Shown piece after piece: positions 8,217-17,083 of a stretch of 42,647 nucleotides of DNA. The stretch lies in contig JAVBNO010000026.1 of the NCBI GenBank assembly GCA_031551485.1, positions 1-42,647 of the forward strand. Reading direction: 5' to 3'. The stretch's first letter is position 1. Each line of letters begins with the position of its first letter. Position numbers and translations under genes: made by a program. A model generated the notes under the pieces. That model saw only the letters and a program-made list of their open reading frames with translations. It was not told the DNA's origin and ran no database searches. Source of the stretch: JAVBNO01 sp031551485. Lineage in GTDB: Bacteria > Bacillota > Clostridia > Oscillospirales > Ruminococcaceae.

Positions 8217-9230
8217 ATGGCACGCACCGGACTACAAATTCCCGACACTTATCTGGCAAAGATGGACATTATGGAAACAGAAAGGGCCATCAAACTGGCC
8301 AAAGATTATTTCGAGCGGGCTCTTGCCAAAGCCCTTTATTTAGAGCGGGTTTCCGCCCCCATTTTTGTCAAAGTCAACACCGGCCTTAACGACGACTTAA
8401 ACGGTGTGGAGCGTCCGGTTCAGTTTGATATTCTCGACACGGGCGACGACGTGCAAATTGTCCATTCGCTGGCCAAATGGAAGCGGATGGCCCTGGGGCG
8501 CTATGGCTTTGGCCCGGGCACCGGATTATATACGGATATGAACGCCATCCGGCGGGATGAAGAGCTTGACAATCTTCACTCGGTCTATGTCGACCAATGG
8601 GACTGGGAGCGGGTGATCACCCGGGAGGAGCGGAATGCGGCCTTTTTGGAAAGCGTCGTCCGCAGCATTATGGGTGCCCTGCGGGAGACTGAAGAGGCCC
8701 TTTGCCAGGCGTTTCCCATCTTAGGCCGGATTATTCCCGATGATATTCATTTTATGACCACCCAGGAGCTGGAGGACCGGTACCCCGGCCTTACCCCGAA
8801 AGAGCGGGAAGATGCCGCCACCAGGGAATATGGCGCCGTCTTTCTCATGCAAATTGGCGGGACGCTCCGGTCGGGCAACCGCCACGACGGGCGCGCCCCC
8901 GACTATGACGACTGGGCGCTCAACGGCGATATTCTCATCTGGTACCCTATCTTAAACCGGGCGGTAGAAATTTCTTCCATGGGTATCCGGGTGGATGAAG
9001 AAAGCCTTAGCCGCCAGCTGGATATAGCCGGGTGCAACGACCGCAAGGCGCTGCCGTTTCATCAAATGCTGCTGAAAGGCGAACTACCCCTCACCATCGG
9101 GGGCGGCATTGGCCAGTCGCGCATTTGTATGCTGCTGTTGGAAAAGGCCCATATCGGCGAGGTGCAGGCTTCGGTGTGGCCGGAGGATATGATCAAAACC
9201 TGCGAAGAAAACGGCATCCATCTTTTATGA
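8217..9230 (+). CDS. asnA: Aspartate-ammonia ligase (AsnA)
   Basis: 337 residues, full length for ammonia-dependent asparagine synthetase, a class II aminoacyl-tRNA-synthetase-like enzyme. It makes asparagine from aspartate, ammonia and ATP, releasing AMP and pyrophosphate. Recognised from RVSAPIFV near residue 45, the central FDILDTGDDVQIVHSLAKWKR, MNAIRRDEELDNLHSVYVDQWDWE and the C-terminal motif LTIGGGIGQSRICMLLL (class II motif 3-like). ATG 8217 has GGAGGT directly upstream. It overlaps glnN by 4 bp (ATGA), so the two are translationally coupled. Together they form an ammonium-assimilation operon yielding Asn and Gln. Confidence 0.97.
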   Translation: MARTGLQIPDTYLAKMDIMETERAIKLAKDYFERALAKALYLERVSAPIFVKVNTGLNDDLNGVERPVQFDILDTGDDVQIVHSLAKWKRMALGRYGFGPGTGLYTDMNAIRRDEELDNLHSVYVDQWDWERVITREERNAAFLESVVRSIMGALRETEEALCQAFPILGRIIPDDIHFMTTQELEDRYPGLTPKEREDAATREYGAVFLMQIGGTLRSGNRHDGRAPDYDDWALNGDILIWYPILNRAVEISSMGIRVDEESLSRQLDIAGCNDRKALPFHQMLLKGELPLTIGGGIGQSRICMLLLEKAHIGEVQASVWPEDMIKTCEENGIHLL

Positions 9231-11365
9231 ATGATTTTACAATACACAATCATTGGCAGGGCCACCGGGAAAGGGTGAAAGTTTTGGATATTGAAACAAT
9301 GTTTGGTTCCAAGGTTTTTGGTGACCGGGAAATGGAGGCAAGGCTCCCCCGGGAAGTGTACGCCAGCCTGAAGCGCACAGCGGTGGAAGGCAGCCAGTTG
9401 GATCCTTCTGTGGCCGAGGCTGTGGCGGTTGCCATGAAGGACTGGGCGCTGGAGCAGGGGGCCACCCATTATACCCACTGGTTTCAACCCATGACCGGCA
9501 TCACCGCCGGCAAGCACGACAGCTTTGTCACCCCCACCGGGGACGGCCGGGCCATTTTCGAATTTTCCTCCAAAGCCCTCATCCACGGCGAGCCGGACGC
9601 TTCCTCCTTTCCTTCCGGAGGGCTGCGGGCGACGTTCGAGGCACGAGGCTACACAGCCTGGGATCCCACCAGCCCAGCCTTTGTGCGAGAGGACACGCTC
9701 TATATTCCCACCGCCTTTTGTGCCTACAACGGTGAGGCGCTGGACCAAAAGACCCCTCTTTTGCGGGCAACCCAGGCCATCAGCAAGCAGGCGGTTCGCC
9801 TTTGCCACATCTGCGGCCTTGACGATGTGCACCATGTCATGCCGATGGTGGGGGCGGAACAGGAATATTTCCTTGTGGACCGGGCCAAGTACGAAAGCCG
9901 CCTGGACCTTAAAATTTGCGGTCGCACCATGATCGGTGCCCGCCCCCCCAAAGGGCAGGAGCTGGAGGACCACTACTGCGGACGCATTAAATTGCGGGTG
10001 GCCGCCTTTATGCGGGCGGTGGACCACGCCCTGTGGGAACTGGGTATCGCCTCCAAAACAAAACACAACGAGGCCGCCCCCGCCCAGCACGAGCTGGCCC
10101 CGGTGTATGAGCCGGCCAATTTAGCCGCCGACCACAACCAGCTGACCATGGAGGTCATGCGCATTGTGGCCAAAGAACAGGATTTGTCCTGTCTTTTCCA
10201 TGAAAAACCCTTTGCCGGCATCAACGGTTCCGGCAAACACAATAATTTCTCTTTGTCCACCGACACAGGCATCGGGCTGTTGGCGCCGGGGCATACGCCG
10301 GAAAGCAATTTGCTTTTCCTGGTGACGCTGTGCGCCGTCATCCGCAGCATCGACCGTTACGCCGACCTGTTGCGTCTAGCCACCGCCTGCCCGGGCAACG
10401 ACTTTCGCCTGGGGGCGTGCGAAGCGCCGCCGGCCATCATCAGCATCTTTTTAGGCGAGCAGCTGTCCCAGCTGTTGGAGGATATCGCCGCGGGCGGTGT
10501 GGGCAACAATCACAAAAAACAGCACATCGGCTTTGGCGTCAACACACTGCCGGAGCTGCAAAAGGACGACAACGACCGCAACCGAACCTCGCCTTTTGCG
10601 TTTACTGGCAACAAGTTCGAGTTCCGCATGCTGGGCGCGTCCCAGTCCATTGCCTTCACCAATGTCATTTTGTGCACCATCCTGGCCGAGTCGCTGGATA
10701 CATACTGCGGCCGGTTGGAAGATGCCAAGGATTTGGCCGCCGCCGTGCGCGGTATTGTGGCCGAAACAGTGGAAAAACACGGCCGCGTCATATATAACGG
10801 CAACAATTACTCCACCCAGTGGCAGGAGGAAGCCAAACGCCGGGGGCTGCCCATTCTCGGCCAGACAGTGGACGCGCTTCATGTGCTGGAGGAACAAAAG
10901 AACATCGATCTCTTTGCCAAATACGAGGTGCTGTCCCCGGCCGAGTGCCACTCTCGCCACGATATTCTGATGGAGAACTATGTCAAAGTGGTGGGTATCG
11001 AGGCTGCTACCATGACAGAAATGGTGCAGCGGCAGGTGCTGCCGGCAACGGTCAAATGGGCGGGCGAAGCGGCCCGGGCACTGCGGGAACTGCGGGGCGC
11101 CGGCTTTGAAAATGCTGGACTTGCCGCCCACATTGGCGAAGTGAACGGCTTAATTGAAGAGATGTCCCAATTGCAAAAAAAGCTGTCGGCGCTGTGCGCC
11201 AAGGCGCCCAAAGACCAAACGGTTGTGGGCCATGCGCGGATGATGCAAAACGAGGTGCGTCCCGCCATGGAGCGACTGCGCAAAGCCTGCGACGCCGCCG
11301 AAACGATTGTGGCTCGCACCGCCTGGCCCATGCCCACTTACACAGATTTGCTGCACCGGGTGTGA
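9227..11365 (+). CDS. glnN: Glutamine synthetase type III (GlnN)
   Basis: 712 residues, the size of GSIII (about 700-730), far longer than GSI. It condenses glutamate and ammonia with ATP. Family segments visible: THWFQPMTG, the catalytic block QHELAPVYEPANLAADHNQ, the ATP-site motif GINGSGKHNNFSLST, NNHKKQHIGFG and NKFEFRMLGASQS, then the long helical C-terminal domain typical of GSIII. The ATG at 9227 overlaps the asnA stop as ATGA with no strong ribosome binding site, so expression depends on coupling to asnA. GSIII is common in Clostridia and Bacteroidetes. No glnR or other nitrogen regulator gene is seen nearby. Confidence 0.97.
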   Translation: MNDFTIHNHWQGHRERVKVLDIETMFGSKVFGDREMEARLPREVYASLKRTAVEGSQLDPSVAEAVAVAMKDWALEQGATHYTHWFQPMTGITAGKHDSFVTPTGDGRAIFEFSSKALIHGEPDASSFPSGGLRATFEARGYTAWDPTSPAFVREDTLYIPTAFCAYNGEALDQKTPLLRATQAISKQAVRLCHICGLDDVHHVMPMVGAEQEYFLVDRAKYESRLDLKICGRTMIGARPPKGQELEDHYCGRIKLRVAAFMRAVDHALWELGIASKTKHNEAAPAQHELAPVYEPANLAADHNQLTMEVMRIVAKEQDLSCLFHEKPFAGINGSGKHNNFSLSTDTGIGLLAPGHTPESNLLFLVTLCAVIRSIDRYADLLRLATACPGNDFRLGACEAPPAIISIFLGEQLSQLLEDIAAGGVGNNHKKQHIGFGVNTLPELQKDDNDRNRTSPFAFTGNKFEFRMLGASQSIAFTNVILCTILAESLDTYCGRLEDAKDLAAAVRGIVAETVEKHGRVIYNGNNYSTQWQEEAKRRGLPILGQTVDALHVLEEQKNIDLFAKYEVLSPAECHSRHDILMENYVKVVGIEAATMTEMVQRQVLPATVKWAGEAARALRELRGAGFENAGLAAHIGEVNGLIEEMSQLQKKLSALCAKAPKDQTVVGHARMMQNEVRPAMERLRKACDAAETIVARTAWPMPTYTDLLHRV

Positions 11366-11398
11366 TGGCTTTTAGGCGCGGAGCACAGGTGAAGGAAT

Positions 11399-12979
11399 AT
11401 GAAATTGCTAAAACGCATTATAATTTTTGTTGTGTTGGCCGGTCTTTTGGGGGGCGTATCCGGCTGTGGCCAGGCGCCGCAGCCCTTGCGCTACGATATC
11501 CCCTATAATATTCAGACGCTGGATCCTCAATTTGTGGCCGACGGCGATGCCGCTATGATTGTGGCGCATCTTTACGAGGGCTTGTTTCGGCAAATGCCGG
11601 ACGGCGCTATTGTACCCGGCGTCGCGGAGAGCTTTACCGTTTCTCCCGATGGCCGGGTTTACGAGTTTACATTGCGAAAAGACGCCGCCTGGTCCAACGG
11701 GGACCCGGTCGTCGCCGATGATTTTGTATTCGGCATCCAGCGCCTTTTTCACTCGGCGGGCGTTTCGTCCTATGCCACCGATTATCTGTGCATTCAAAAT
11801 GCCCGGGACATTTTGGCGGGCCATACAGACTACTGGGAGCTGGGGGTAGAGGCGGTAACCGATTCTCTTTTGCGCATTACACTGGACACGGCAAATCCTT
11901 TTTTTATCCAGCTGCTCAGCCGGCCGGCCGCCATGCCCTGCAACCGCAAGTTTTTTGCCACCACCCGGGCGCGCTACGGCATGGAAAAAACCACTGTCTT
12001 AACGAACGGGCCATTTTCGCTGCAAAAATGGACTCCCGACAAATCGATCATCATCGAACCCAATCCGCATTACTACGATCCTGCGGCTGTCGGCCCGCCG
12101 TCGGTCTATTTTTATATTGGCCGGGAGGATCCGGCCGCCCTCTTTGCCGATGACCGTTCGGACGGCCTTGAGGTCGATTTGGCGGCGGCCCAAACACTGG
12201 AGAACGAAGGCTATGGTATCCAGCGCTATACAACCACCACATGGGTGCTGGTGTTTAATCAGAATGGTAATGTGCTGGTGGACAGAGATATGCGCTATGC
12301 CCTGCAAACCGCCATTGACCGGGAAAAGTTGGGGCCGCTGTTGGAGCCGGGGCATACGCTGACCGAATCGGTTTTGCCGCCGGCCACCATGCTCTTTGAC
12401 CGGTCCTACCGCACGATGGGCGGTGACGTCATTGTGCCCAATTTTAACCCCGAGGCCGCCAAAACCATTTACCGGGCACGTCTGAAAGAATTGGGTCGCA
12501 CCGACTGGCAAACCATGATCCTTTTTCCGGAATCGGAGCCGCTGGATCAATATCTCAGCCTCATCCGCCAAATGTGGCAGCAAAATTTGGGTTTTTCGGT
12601 GGGGTTGGAAGAAGTGCCCCAAGCGGACTTCCAAAAGCGCATTCAGCAAGGGGATTATTCGGTGGCCCTTGTGCCCTTGACCGGCGACTTATACAGCCCG
12701 CTTGGCATTTTGCGCCAGTTCGCCACCGGAGACAATCAGAACCACTGGGGCTACAGCCGCAGCGCCTTTGACGACTTACTTCTTTCGGCAGCCAATGCGG
12801 CCACGTTGGACGAAGCGGCGAATGACTATGTACAGGCGGAGGACCGCCTTTTGGAGGACGCGGTTGTGGTGCCGCTGTTTACCCAGGACAGCTTTTTTGC
12901 CACCGGGCCGGAGGTGACCGGCCTGGTGCTGTCGCCAGCTGCGGGGTGGCCCTGGTTTAAGGATGCCCGGCGCAAGTAG
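11399..12979 (+). CDS. Peptide-type ABC transporter substrate-binding lipoprotein (SBP_bac_5 family)
   Basis: 526 residues. A lipoprotein signal peptide of about 22 residues ends in the lipobox VSGC, so the mature protein is tethered outside the membrane. The body is the OppA/DppA/NikA family: LRYDIPYNIQTLDPQ, then HLYEGLFRQMPDGAIVPGVA, FTLRKDAAWSNGDPVVADDFVFGI and a C terminus with FFATGPEVTGLVLSP. The ligand is probably an oligopeptide but cannot be fixed. ATG 11399 follows AGGTGAAGGA. No permease or ATPase genes are adjacent, so it is an orphan binding protein using subunits encoded elsewhere, or acting as a receptor. It lies 33 bp after glnN and may be part of that nitrogen operon, ending convergently 11 bp from gpr. 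Confidence 0.92.
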   Translation: MKLLKRIIIFVVLAGLLGGVSGCGQAPQPLRYDIPYNIQTLDPQFVADGDAAMIVAHLYEGLFRQMPDGAIVPGVAESFTVSPDGRVYEFTLRKDAAWSNGDPVVADDFVFGIQRLFHSAGVSSYATDYLCIQNARDILAGHTDYWELGVEAVTDSLLRITLDTANPFFIQLLSRPAAMPCNRKFFATTRARYGMEKTTVLTNGPFSLQKWTPDKSIIIEPNPHYYDPAAVGPPSVYFYIGREDPAALFADDRSDGLEVDLAAAQTLENEGYGIQRYTTTTWVLVFNQNGNVLVDRDMRYALQTAIDREKLGPLLEPGHTLTESVLPPATMLFDRSYRTMGGDVIVPNFNPEAAKTIYRARLKELGRTDWQTMILFPESEPLDQYLSLIRQMWQQNLGFSVGLEEVPQADFQKRIQQGDYSVALVPLTGDLYSPLGILRQFATGDNQNHWGYSRSAFDDLLLSAANAATLDEAANDYVQAEDRLLEDAVVVPLFTQDSFFATGPEVTGLVLSPAAGWPWFKDARRK

Positions 12980-12990
12980 GATGGGGTGGG

Positions 12991-13926
12991 TTATGTGCTC
13001 ATTAAGAACCGCAAATCCTCCAGGGATACATCGGGTTGTAGGGTGGTGTTGACGGCAAGCGCCAACACCTTGGCCGCCCGTTCAATAATCAGGTCAATTT
13101 GATGGGGCGTGACAATCAGCGGCTCGGGCAAATGGTTTTCTTTCTCCCCTTGCTTTACGACGGGGGATTTCGCGCCTTTGGCATCCGGGTCAATGCCGTG
13201 AAGTTCGGGTATGTGCAGGCCGGCCGCCTCTAAAAAATCCTCTACGAAGGTGGCGGCGTCCACCACGGTGGGTACGCCCATGGAAATTACAGGCACCCCA
13301 AGGGTCTCTTTGTTTAACGCTTTGCGGCGGTTGAAGACGCCGGAGCCGGGGGAGATGCCGGTGTCGGAAAGTTGTACGGTGCGGCCCAGCCGATCGGATG
13401 ACCGGGCGGCCAGGGCGTCAATGGCCACAATGGCGGCAGGTTTGGTCGCCGCGGCCAGGGCAGCCACAATTTCACCGGTTTCCATTCCCGTTTGGCCCAG
13501 CACACCGGGCGCAATAGCAGAGACAGGGCGGATGCCTTCCATACCGGTGGTGCGGCGGATTTCATCGGTAAAGTGGCGGGTGGCCACAATCTGGCTGATA
13601 CACCGGGGGCCAAGGGCGTCAGGGGTAATTTGCAGGTTGCCCAGCCCAATAATCAGCACTGAACCGTCGGGGGGCAAAAGACGATGGAGCTCCTCGGAAA
13701 TCGAGCGCACTTCGTCGTCGCAATCGCTGATGGACGAGGCAAAACTCGGGGTATCCAATGTGACGTAAACGCCCACCGGCTTTTTCATTTTTTGGGCGGC
13801 TTCATCGGTTTTCACGGTGATTTTGCAGACGGCACCGCCGTTTTGCATATAATTTTCCATGGTGACACCGTCGGGCAGGCTTTGCGAGGCAGATGCCTCC
13901 TCCATGGCTAAATCTGTACGAAACAT
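12991..13926 (-). CDS. gpr: Germination protease GPR
   Basis: 311 residues. GPR degrades the small acid-soluble proteins (SASPs) at germination; it is made in the forespore under sigma G as a zymogen. The N terminus carries the family propeptide region with RTDLAMEEA. The core is clear from VYVTLDTP, VLIIGLGNLQITPDALGP, GMEGIRPVSAIAPGVLGQTGMET, AIDALAARSSDRLGRTVQLSDTGISPGSGV and VISMGVPTVVDA. AAGGAGT lies 5 bases before the ATG. Slightly short for the family, mainly at the C-terminal end. Divergent from rpsT, the arrangement conserved with Bacillus, although here spoIIP and lepA are about 9 kb away. No SASP gene is in the window. Confidence 0.96.
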   Translation of the reverse strand: MFRTDLAMEEASASQSLPDGVTMENYMQNGGAVCKITVKTDEAAQKMKKPVGVYVTLDTPSFASSISDCDDEVRSISEELHRLLPPDGSVLIIGLGNLQITPDALGPRCISQIVATRHFTDEIRRTTGMEGIRPVSAIAPGVLGQTGMETGEIVAALAAATKPAAIVAIDALAARSSDRLGRTVQLSDTGISPGSGVFNRRKALNKETLGVPVISMGVPTVVDAATFVEDFLEAAGLHIPELHGIDPDAKGAKSPVVKQGEKENHLPEPLIVTPHQIDLIIERAAKVLALAVNTTLQPDVSLEDLRFLMST

Positions 13927-13965
13927 GGAAACACTCCTTAATTTAAAAAAAGATACATGAAAATC

Positions 13966-13994
13966 TTGATTTTTGGAATGATTAATGCTAATAT
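13966..13994 (+). promoter_or_regulatory. Sigma-A promoter of rpsT
   Basis: TTGATT (13966-13971), 17-bp spacer, TAATAT (13989-13994), ending 40 bp before the rpsT start. Confidence 0.75.
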
Positions 13995-14034
13995 TATGTG
14001 TACTGTGTCCATTCCTTTATGAGGAGGTGTGAAA

Positions 14035-14295
14035 ATGCCCAATATTAAATCGGCAAAGAAACGCGTTAAAGTCATTGCGGCCCGTACCGAACGGAACAAA
14101 GCGGTTAAAAGCAATCTTAAGACAGTGATCAAAAAGGCGCAAACTGCCCTTAACAGCAACGCGGAAGACCGCGTGGCGGCTGTGCAGTATGCCACAAAAC
14201 GGATTGATCAGGCGGTCTCTAAAGGGGTGCTTCATAAGAATACTGCAGCCCGCAGAAAATCCGCTCTTGCTGCCAAGCTCAATCAAGTGGGTTGA
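14035..14295 (+). CDS. rpsT: 30S ribosomal protein S20
   Basis: 86 residues, highly basic and helical, the normal size for bS20, which binds 16S rRNA early in 30S assembly. It begins MPNIKSAKKRVKV, and the family block ERNKAVKSNLKTVIKKA is followed by HKNTAARRKSALAAKLN. The start has a strong GAGGAGGTG site 5 bases away. It has its own promoter and terminator and is divergent from gpr, as in other Firmicutes. Confidence 0.98.
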   Translation: MPNIKSAKKRVKVIAARTERNKAVKSNLKTVIKKAQTALNSNAEDRVAAVQYATKRIDQAVSKGVLHKNTAARRKSALAAKLNQVG

Positions 14296-14322
14296 TCTTT
14301 TGTCATGACGATATTATCGTAA

Positions 14323-14355
14323 ACGCAGTACCAATCAATTGGTACTGCGTTTTTA
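14323..14355 (+). terminator. Intrinsic terminator of rpsT
   Basis: Arms ACGCAGTACC (14323-14332) and GGTACTGCGT (14341-14350) around an 8-base AT loop, followed by a T run. It lies between the convergent rpsT and spoVAE genes. Confidence 0.85.
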
Positions 14356-14362
14356 TTGTTTT

Positions 14363-14725
14363 TCAGCTTTTGTCTTTGGATTTAAAGACCAGCGCCGCAA
14401 AAAGGGAAAAGACAATGGCCGCGGCAATGCCGGCGGAGGAAGCAGTCAGCCCGCCGGTAAAAATACCAATAAAGCCCTGCTCACGCACAGCCTTCAGCGT
14501 GCCGGTGGCCAACAGATTGCCAAAGCCGGTCAGCGGTACACTGGCCCCGGCACCCGCCCAGTCGACAAGGGGCTTGTAAAGCCCCAAACTGCCCAAAACG
14601 ACGCCTGCCACCACATACCCTACCAAAATGCGGGCAGGAGTCAGCTTAGTATAATCAATCAACAATTGGCCAATGACGCACAATACGCCACCGACGAAAA
14701 ACGCTTTTACCAGTTCGAAAAACAT
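14363..14725 (-). CDS. spoVAE: Stage V sporulation protein AE (SpoVAE)
   Basis: 120 residues, almost entirely hydrophobic with about four membrane helices. The family pattern is GYVVAGVVLGSLGLYKPLVDWAGAGASVPLTGFGN. It is part of the SpoVA complex in the spore inner membrane, which takes up dipicolinic acid during sporulation and releases it at germination. GGGAGGT precedes the ATG. It is the third gene of spoVAC-AD-AE, starting 46 bp after spoVAD. It shares the loop VPLTGFGN/VPITGFAN with SpoVAC, reflecting their paralogy. Confidence 0.95.
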   Translation of the reverse strand: MFFELVKAFFVGGVLCVIGQLLIDYTKLTPARILVGYVVAGVVLGSLGLYKPLVDWAGAGASVPLTGFGNLLATGTLKAVREQGFIGIFTGGLTASSAGIAAAIVFSLFAALVFKSKDKS

Positions 14726-14771
14726 AGAATACCTCCCAGGGGAATATTCGCAGCCCGGCGAAAAAACTACT

Positions 14772-15803
14772 TTATTGGGCCATCTCGCCAGGGGTGGCGG
14801 TCAGACGAAGCAGGTGCGCGACGCCGGGGATAGACTCGCCCTGCTGTACGGTGACAGGGGACATCAGGGCGCCGGTGGCCATAAACAACACGTCGTGCAG
14901 CCGCTGGGCCCGTATCTCATTCAGAATATAGCCGCACAAAACGGTCGCGCTGCAACCGCAGCCGGACCCCCCCGCGCCCACCTCTTCCTGCTTTTGCCGG
15001 TCGTAGATCAGCAGACCGCAGTCGGCGTGCTTGCCCTTCAGGTCGTAGTTTTCCCGGCCCATCAGGTCCACCAACAAGTCAGAACCCACCTGGCCCAGGT
15101 CACCGGTGAAGATGGCGTCATAATTTTGGGGGCCGGTGCAGGTGTCGTCAAAATAGCGGGAGAGTGTTTTGGCGGCGGCAGGCGCCATGGCGGCCCCCAT
15201 GTTGTTGGCGTCCTTAATGCCCAAATCCTCAATGGTGCCAATGGTAACCGCCTTGACATAGGGCGGGGCGTCGGAGGCCCCCACAATGGCTGCACCCGCC
15301 CCCGTCACTGTCCACTGGGAGGAGGGGGGACGCTGGCCGCCATATTCCAAAGGGTAGCGGAACTGGCGTTCGGCCGCGCAAAAGTGGGAGGATGTGACTG
15401 CCGCCGTGCGGGTGGCGAACCCGCCCTCAATAAATAAAGAAGCCAGGATAAGGCTTTCGGCCATGGTGGAGCAGGCGCCGAAAAGCCCCACAAAGGGGAT
15501 GCCCAGCGCCCGCAGCCCAAAGGTAGAGCTGGTGCACTGGTTAATCAAGTCCCCGGCAAAGACAAAGTCGATGTTGGCGGAGGAAAGCCCCGCTTTGCTC
15601 AGTGCTTTTTCCAGCACCTGTTTCTGCATCACGCTTTCGGCTTTTTCCCAGCTTTTTTCGCCAAAGGTGGTGTCTTCGTTCAAAATATCAAAATAGCGGG
15701 CCATGGGCCCGTCGGCTTCCATCTTGCCGCCAATGGCCGCATATCCCACCACCGAGGGAATATTGTCCAGCCGCAGGGTGTGGCGGCCTATTTTTGTTGC
15801 CAT
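14772..15803 (-). CDS. spoVAD: Stage V sporulation protein AD (SpoVAD)
   Basis: 343 residues with a thiolase-like fold; SpoVAD binds dipicolinic acid on the face of the SpoVA channel. Recognised from GRHTLRLDNIPSVVGYAAIGGKMEADGP, FVFAGDLINQCTSSTFGLRALGIP, VGLFGACSTMAESL and the C-terminal GGSGCGCSATVL. ATG 15803 (start MATKIGRHTL) is chosen because GGAGGT lies 7 bases upstream; longer in-frame forms would overlap spoVAC. Middle gene of the spoVAC-AD-AE operon. The genes spoVAA, AB and AF are absent here, as is usual in Clostridia. Confidence 0.96.
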   Translation of the reverse strand: MATKIGRHTLRLDNIPSVVGYAAIGGKMEADGPMARYFDILNEDTTFGEKSWEKAESVMQKQVLEKALSKAGLSSANIDFVFAGDLINQCTSSTFGLRALGIPFVGLFGACSTMAESLILASLFIEGGFATRTAAVTSSHFCAAERQFRYPLEYGGQRPPSSQWTVTGAGAAIVGASDAPPYVKAVTIGTIEDLGIKDANNMGAAMAPAAAKTLSRYFDDTCTGPQNYDAIFTGDLGQVGSDLLVDLMGRENYDLKGKHADCGLLIYDRQKQEEVGAGGSGCGCSATVLCGYILNEIRAQRLHDVLFMATGALMSPVTVQQGESIPGVAHLLRLTATPGEMAQ

Positions 15804-15838
15804 AGCCTCTACCTCCATTTGGTGCAATGCCAGTTTCA

Positions 15839-16291
15839 TCAGTACAAATTCAACAGGAATATAATCAGGCCGTAAACCCATCCGGCAGTGACGCCATATA
15901 CAATAACAGGTCCGGCTATGACAAACATTTTGGCCGCCAGCCCCAATATCAGACCCTCGCTTTTAAATTCCAGGGCGGGCGAAGCCACGGCATTGGCAAA
16001 GCCGGTAATGGGTACAAGGGTGCCGGCGCCGGCGTGTTTGGCAATGTTATCATAGACATTCAGGCCGGTCAGCAGTACCGAAAGAAAAATCAAACTGATG
16101 GAAACGGCAGTGCCGCAAGCGGCCTCGTCCAGGTTGTAATAAGCTGCCCATTCAAATATAAGCTGGCCCAATGTGCAGATGCCGCCACCCACCAAAAAAG
16201 CGCAGGCACAGTGGAACAGGCTTTTGGTAGGCGGTATGGCGTTGTTGGCCATCTGATTAAATTGTTTGGGTGTAATGGGTGTGTTGGGCAT
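15839..16291 (-). CDS. spoVAC: Stage V sporulation protein AC (SpoVAC)
   Basis: 150 residues with four or five membrane helices. The N-terminal hydrophilic part (TPKQFNQMANNAIPPTKS) is followed by FLVGGGICTLGQLIFEW and GAGTLVPITGFANAV. SpoVAC forms the mechanosensitive dipicolinate channel of the spore inner membrane. ATG 16291 is favoured because AAAGGAGG sits 7-8 bases upstream; seven codons further upstream are possible but lack a site. First gene of the operon with spoVAD and spoVAE; a sigma-G promoter is expected from Bacillus but none could be matched with confidence. Confidence 0.95.
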   Translation of the reverse strand: MPNTPITPKQFNQMANNAIPPTKSLFHCACAFLVGGGICTLGQLIFEWAAYYNLDEAACGTAVSISLIFLSVLLTGLNVYDNIAKHAGAGTLVPITGFANAVASPALEFKSEGLILGLAAKMFVIAGPVIVYGVTAGWVYGLIIFLLNLY

Positions 16292-16425
16292 GATAAAGCC
16301 TCCTTTGCTCAAAGCGATAATTCTATTTTTACCTTGCGCGTGTTAAATATGACCTGAAACCGACGGGTAAATTATTCTTGCCGCCAAAAGACGGAATGAT
16401 ATGATATAGAGCGCATTTTCCCGCA

Positions 16426-16454
16426 TTGCTTTTTTACCGTGCAGGGGTTAAAAT
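16426..16454 (+). promoter_or_regulatory. Sigma-A promoter of xpt
   Basis: TTGCTT (16426-16431), 17-bp spacer, TAAAAT (16449-16454), 34 bp before the xpt start. The short leader leaves no room for a purine riboswitch, which precedes xpt in many Firmicutes. Confidence 0.7.
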
Positions 16455-16488
16455 ATGACAAAGGAATGCAGAAAAGGAGCTGTGAAAT

Positions 16489-17061
16489 TTGCAGCGGCTG
16501 AAGGAACGGATTTTGCGGGACGGCCATATCGTCATGCCGGACATTTTAAAGGTGGACAGCTTTCTCAACCACCAAATTGACGTCGATTTATTACAGGATA
16601 TCGGGCGGGAATTTAAGCGGCTGTTTGACGGTTGCGGCATTACGAAAATCCTGACCATTGAATCATCGGGCATTGCCATCGCATGCGCTGCCGCCCCTTA
16701 TTTCGGGGTGCCGGTTATCTTTGCCAAAAAGACCGATTCTAAAAATCTGGACGGCGCGGTTTATCACACCCAGGTACAAAGCTATACCAAAAGCCGTATT
16801 TTTGACGTCATTGTCTCGAAAAAGTTTTTGTTGCCGGAGGACCGGATTTTAATCATTGACGATTTTTTGGCCAACGGCAAAGCGCTGGAAGGACTGATTG
16901 ACCTGGTGGCAGAATCGGGGGCGACGCTGGTGGGCGCCGGCATTGTCATCGAAAAGGGCTTTCAAATGGGGGGCCAACGCATTCGCGGCAGAGGGATCCG
17001 GGTGGAATCGCTGGCCATTGTGGAGGCTATGAATGAAAGCGGCATCACCTTCCGCGTTTGA
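16489..17061 (+). CDS. xpt: Xanthine phosphoribosyltransferase (Xpt)
   Basis: 190 residues. It converts xanthine and PRPP to XMP in purine salvage. The sequence follows Bacillus Xpt closely: ILKVDSFLNHQID near the N terminus, GITKILTIESSGIA, the PRPP-binding loop ILIIDDFLANGKALEGL and the C-terminal IVIEKGFQMGG. The start is TTG with GGAG nine bases upstream; no ATG fits. The next gene, a nucleoside-type binding lipoprotein, begins 22 bp later, so uptake and salvage are probably coexpressed. Confidence 0.95.
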   Translation: MQRLKERILRDGHIVMPDILKVDSFLNHQIDVDLLQDIGREFKRLFDGCGITKILTIESSGIAIACAAAPYFGVPVIFAKKTDSKNLDGAVYHTQVQSYTKSRIFDVIVSKKFLLPEDRILIIDDFLANGKALEGLIDLVAESGATLVGAGIVIEKGFQMGGQRIRGRGIRVESLAIVEAMNESGITFRV

Positions 17062-17083
17062 TATCATGTAAGGAGTTTGTAGC

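Noticed and set aside
16313..16488. Purine riboswitch before xpt
   Set aside because: The promoter lies only 34 bp before the start, and no paired P2/P3 loop motifs were visible.
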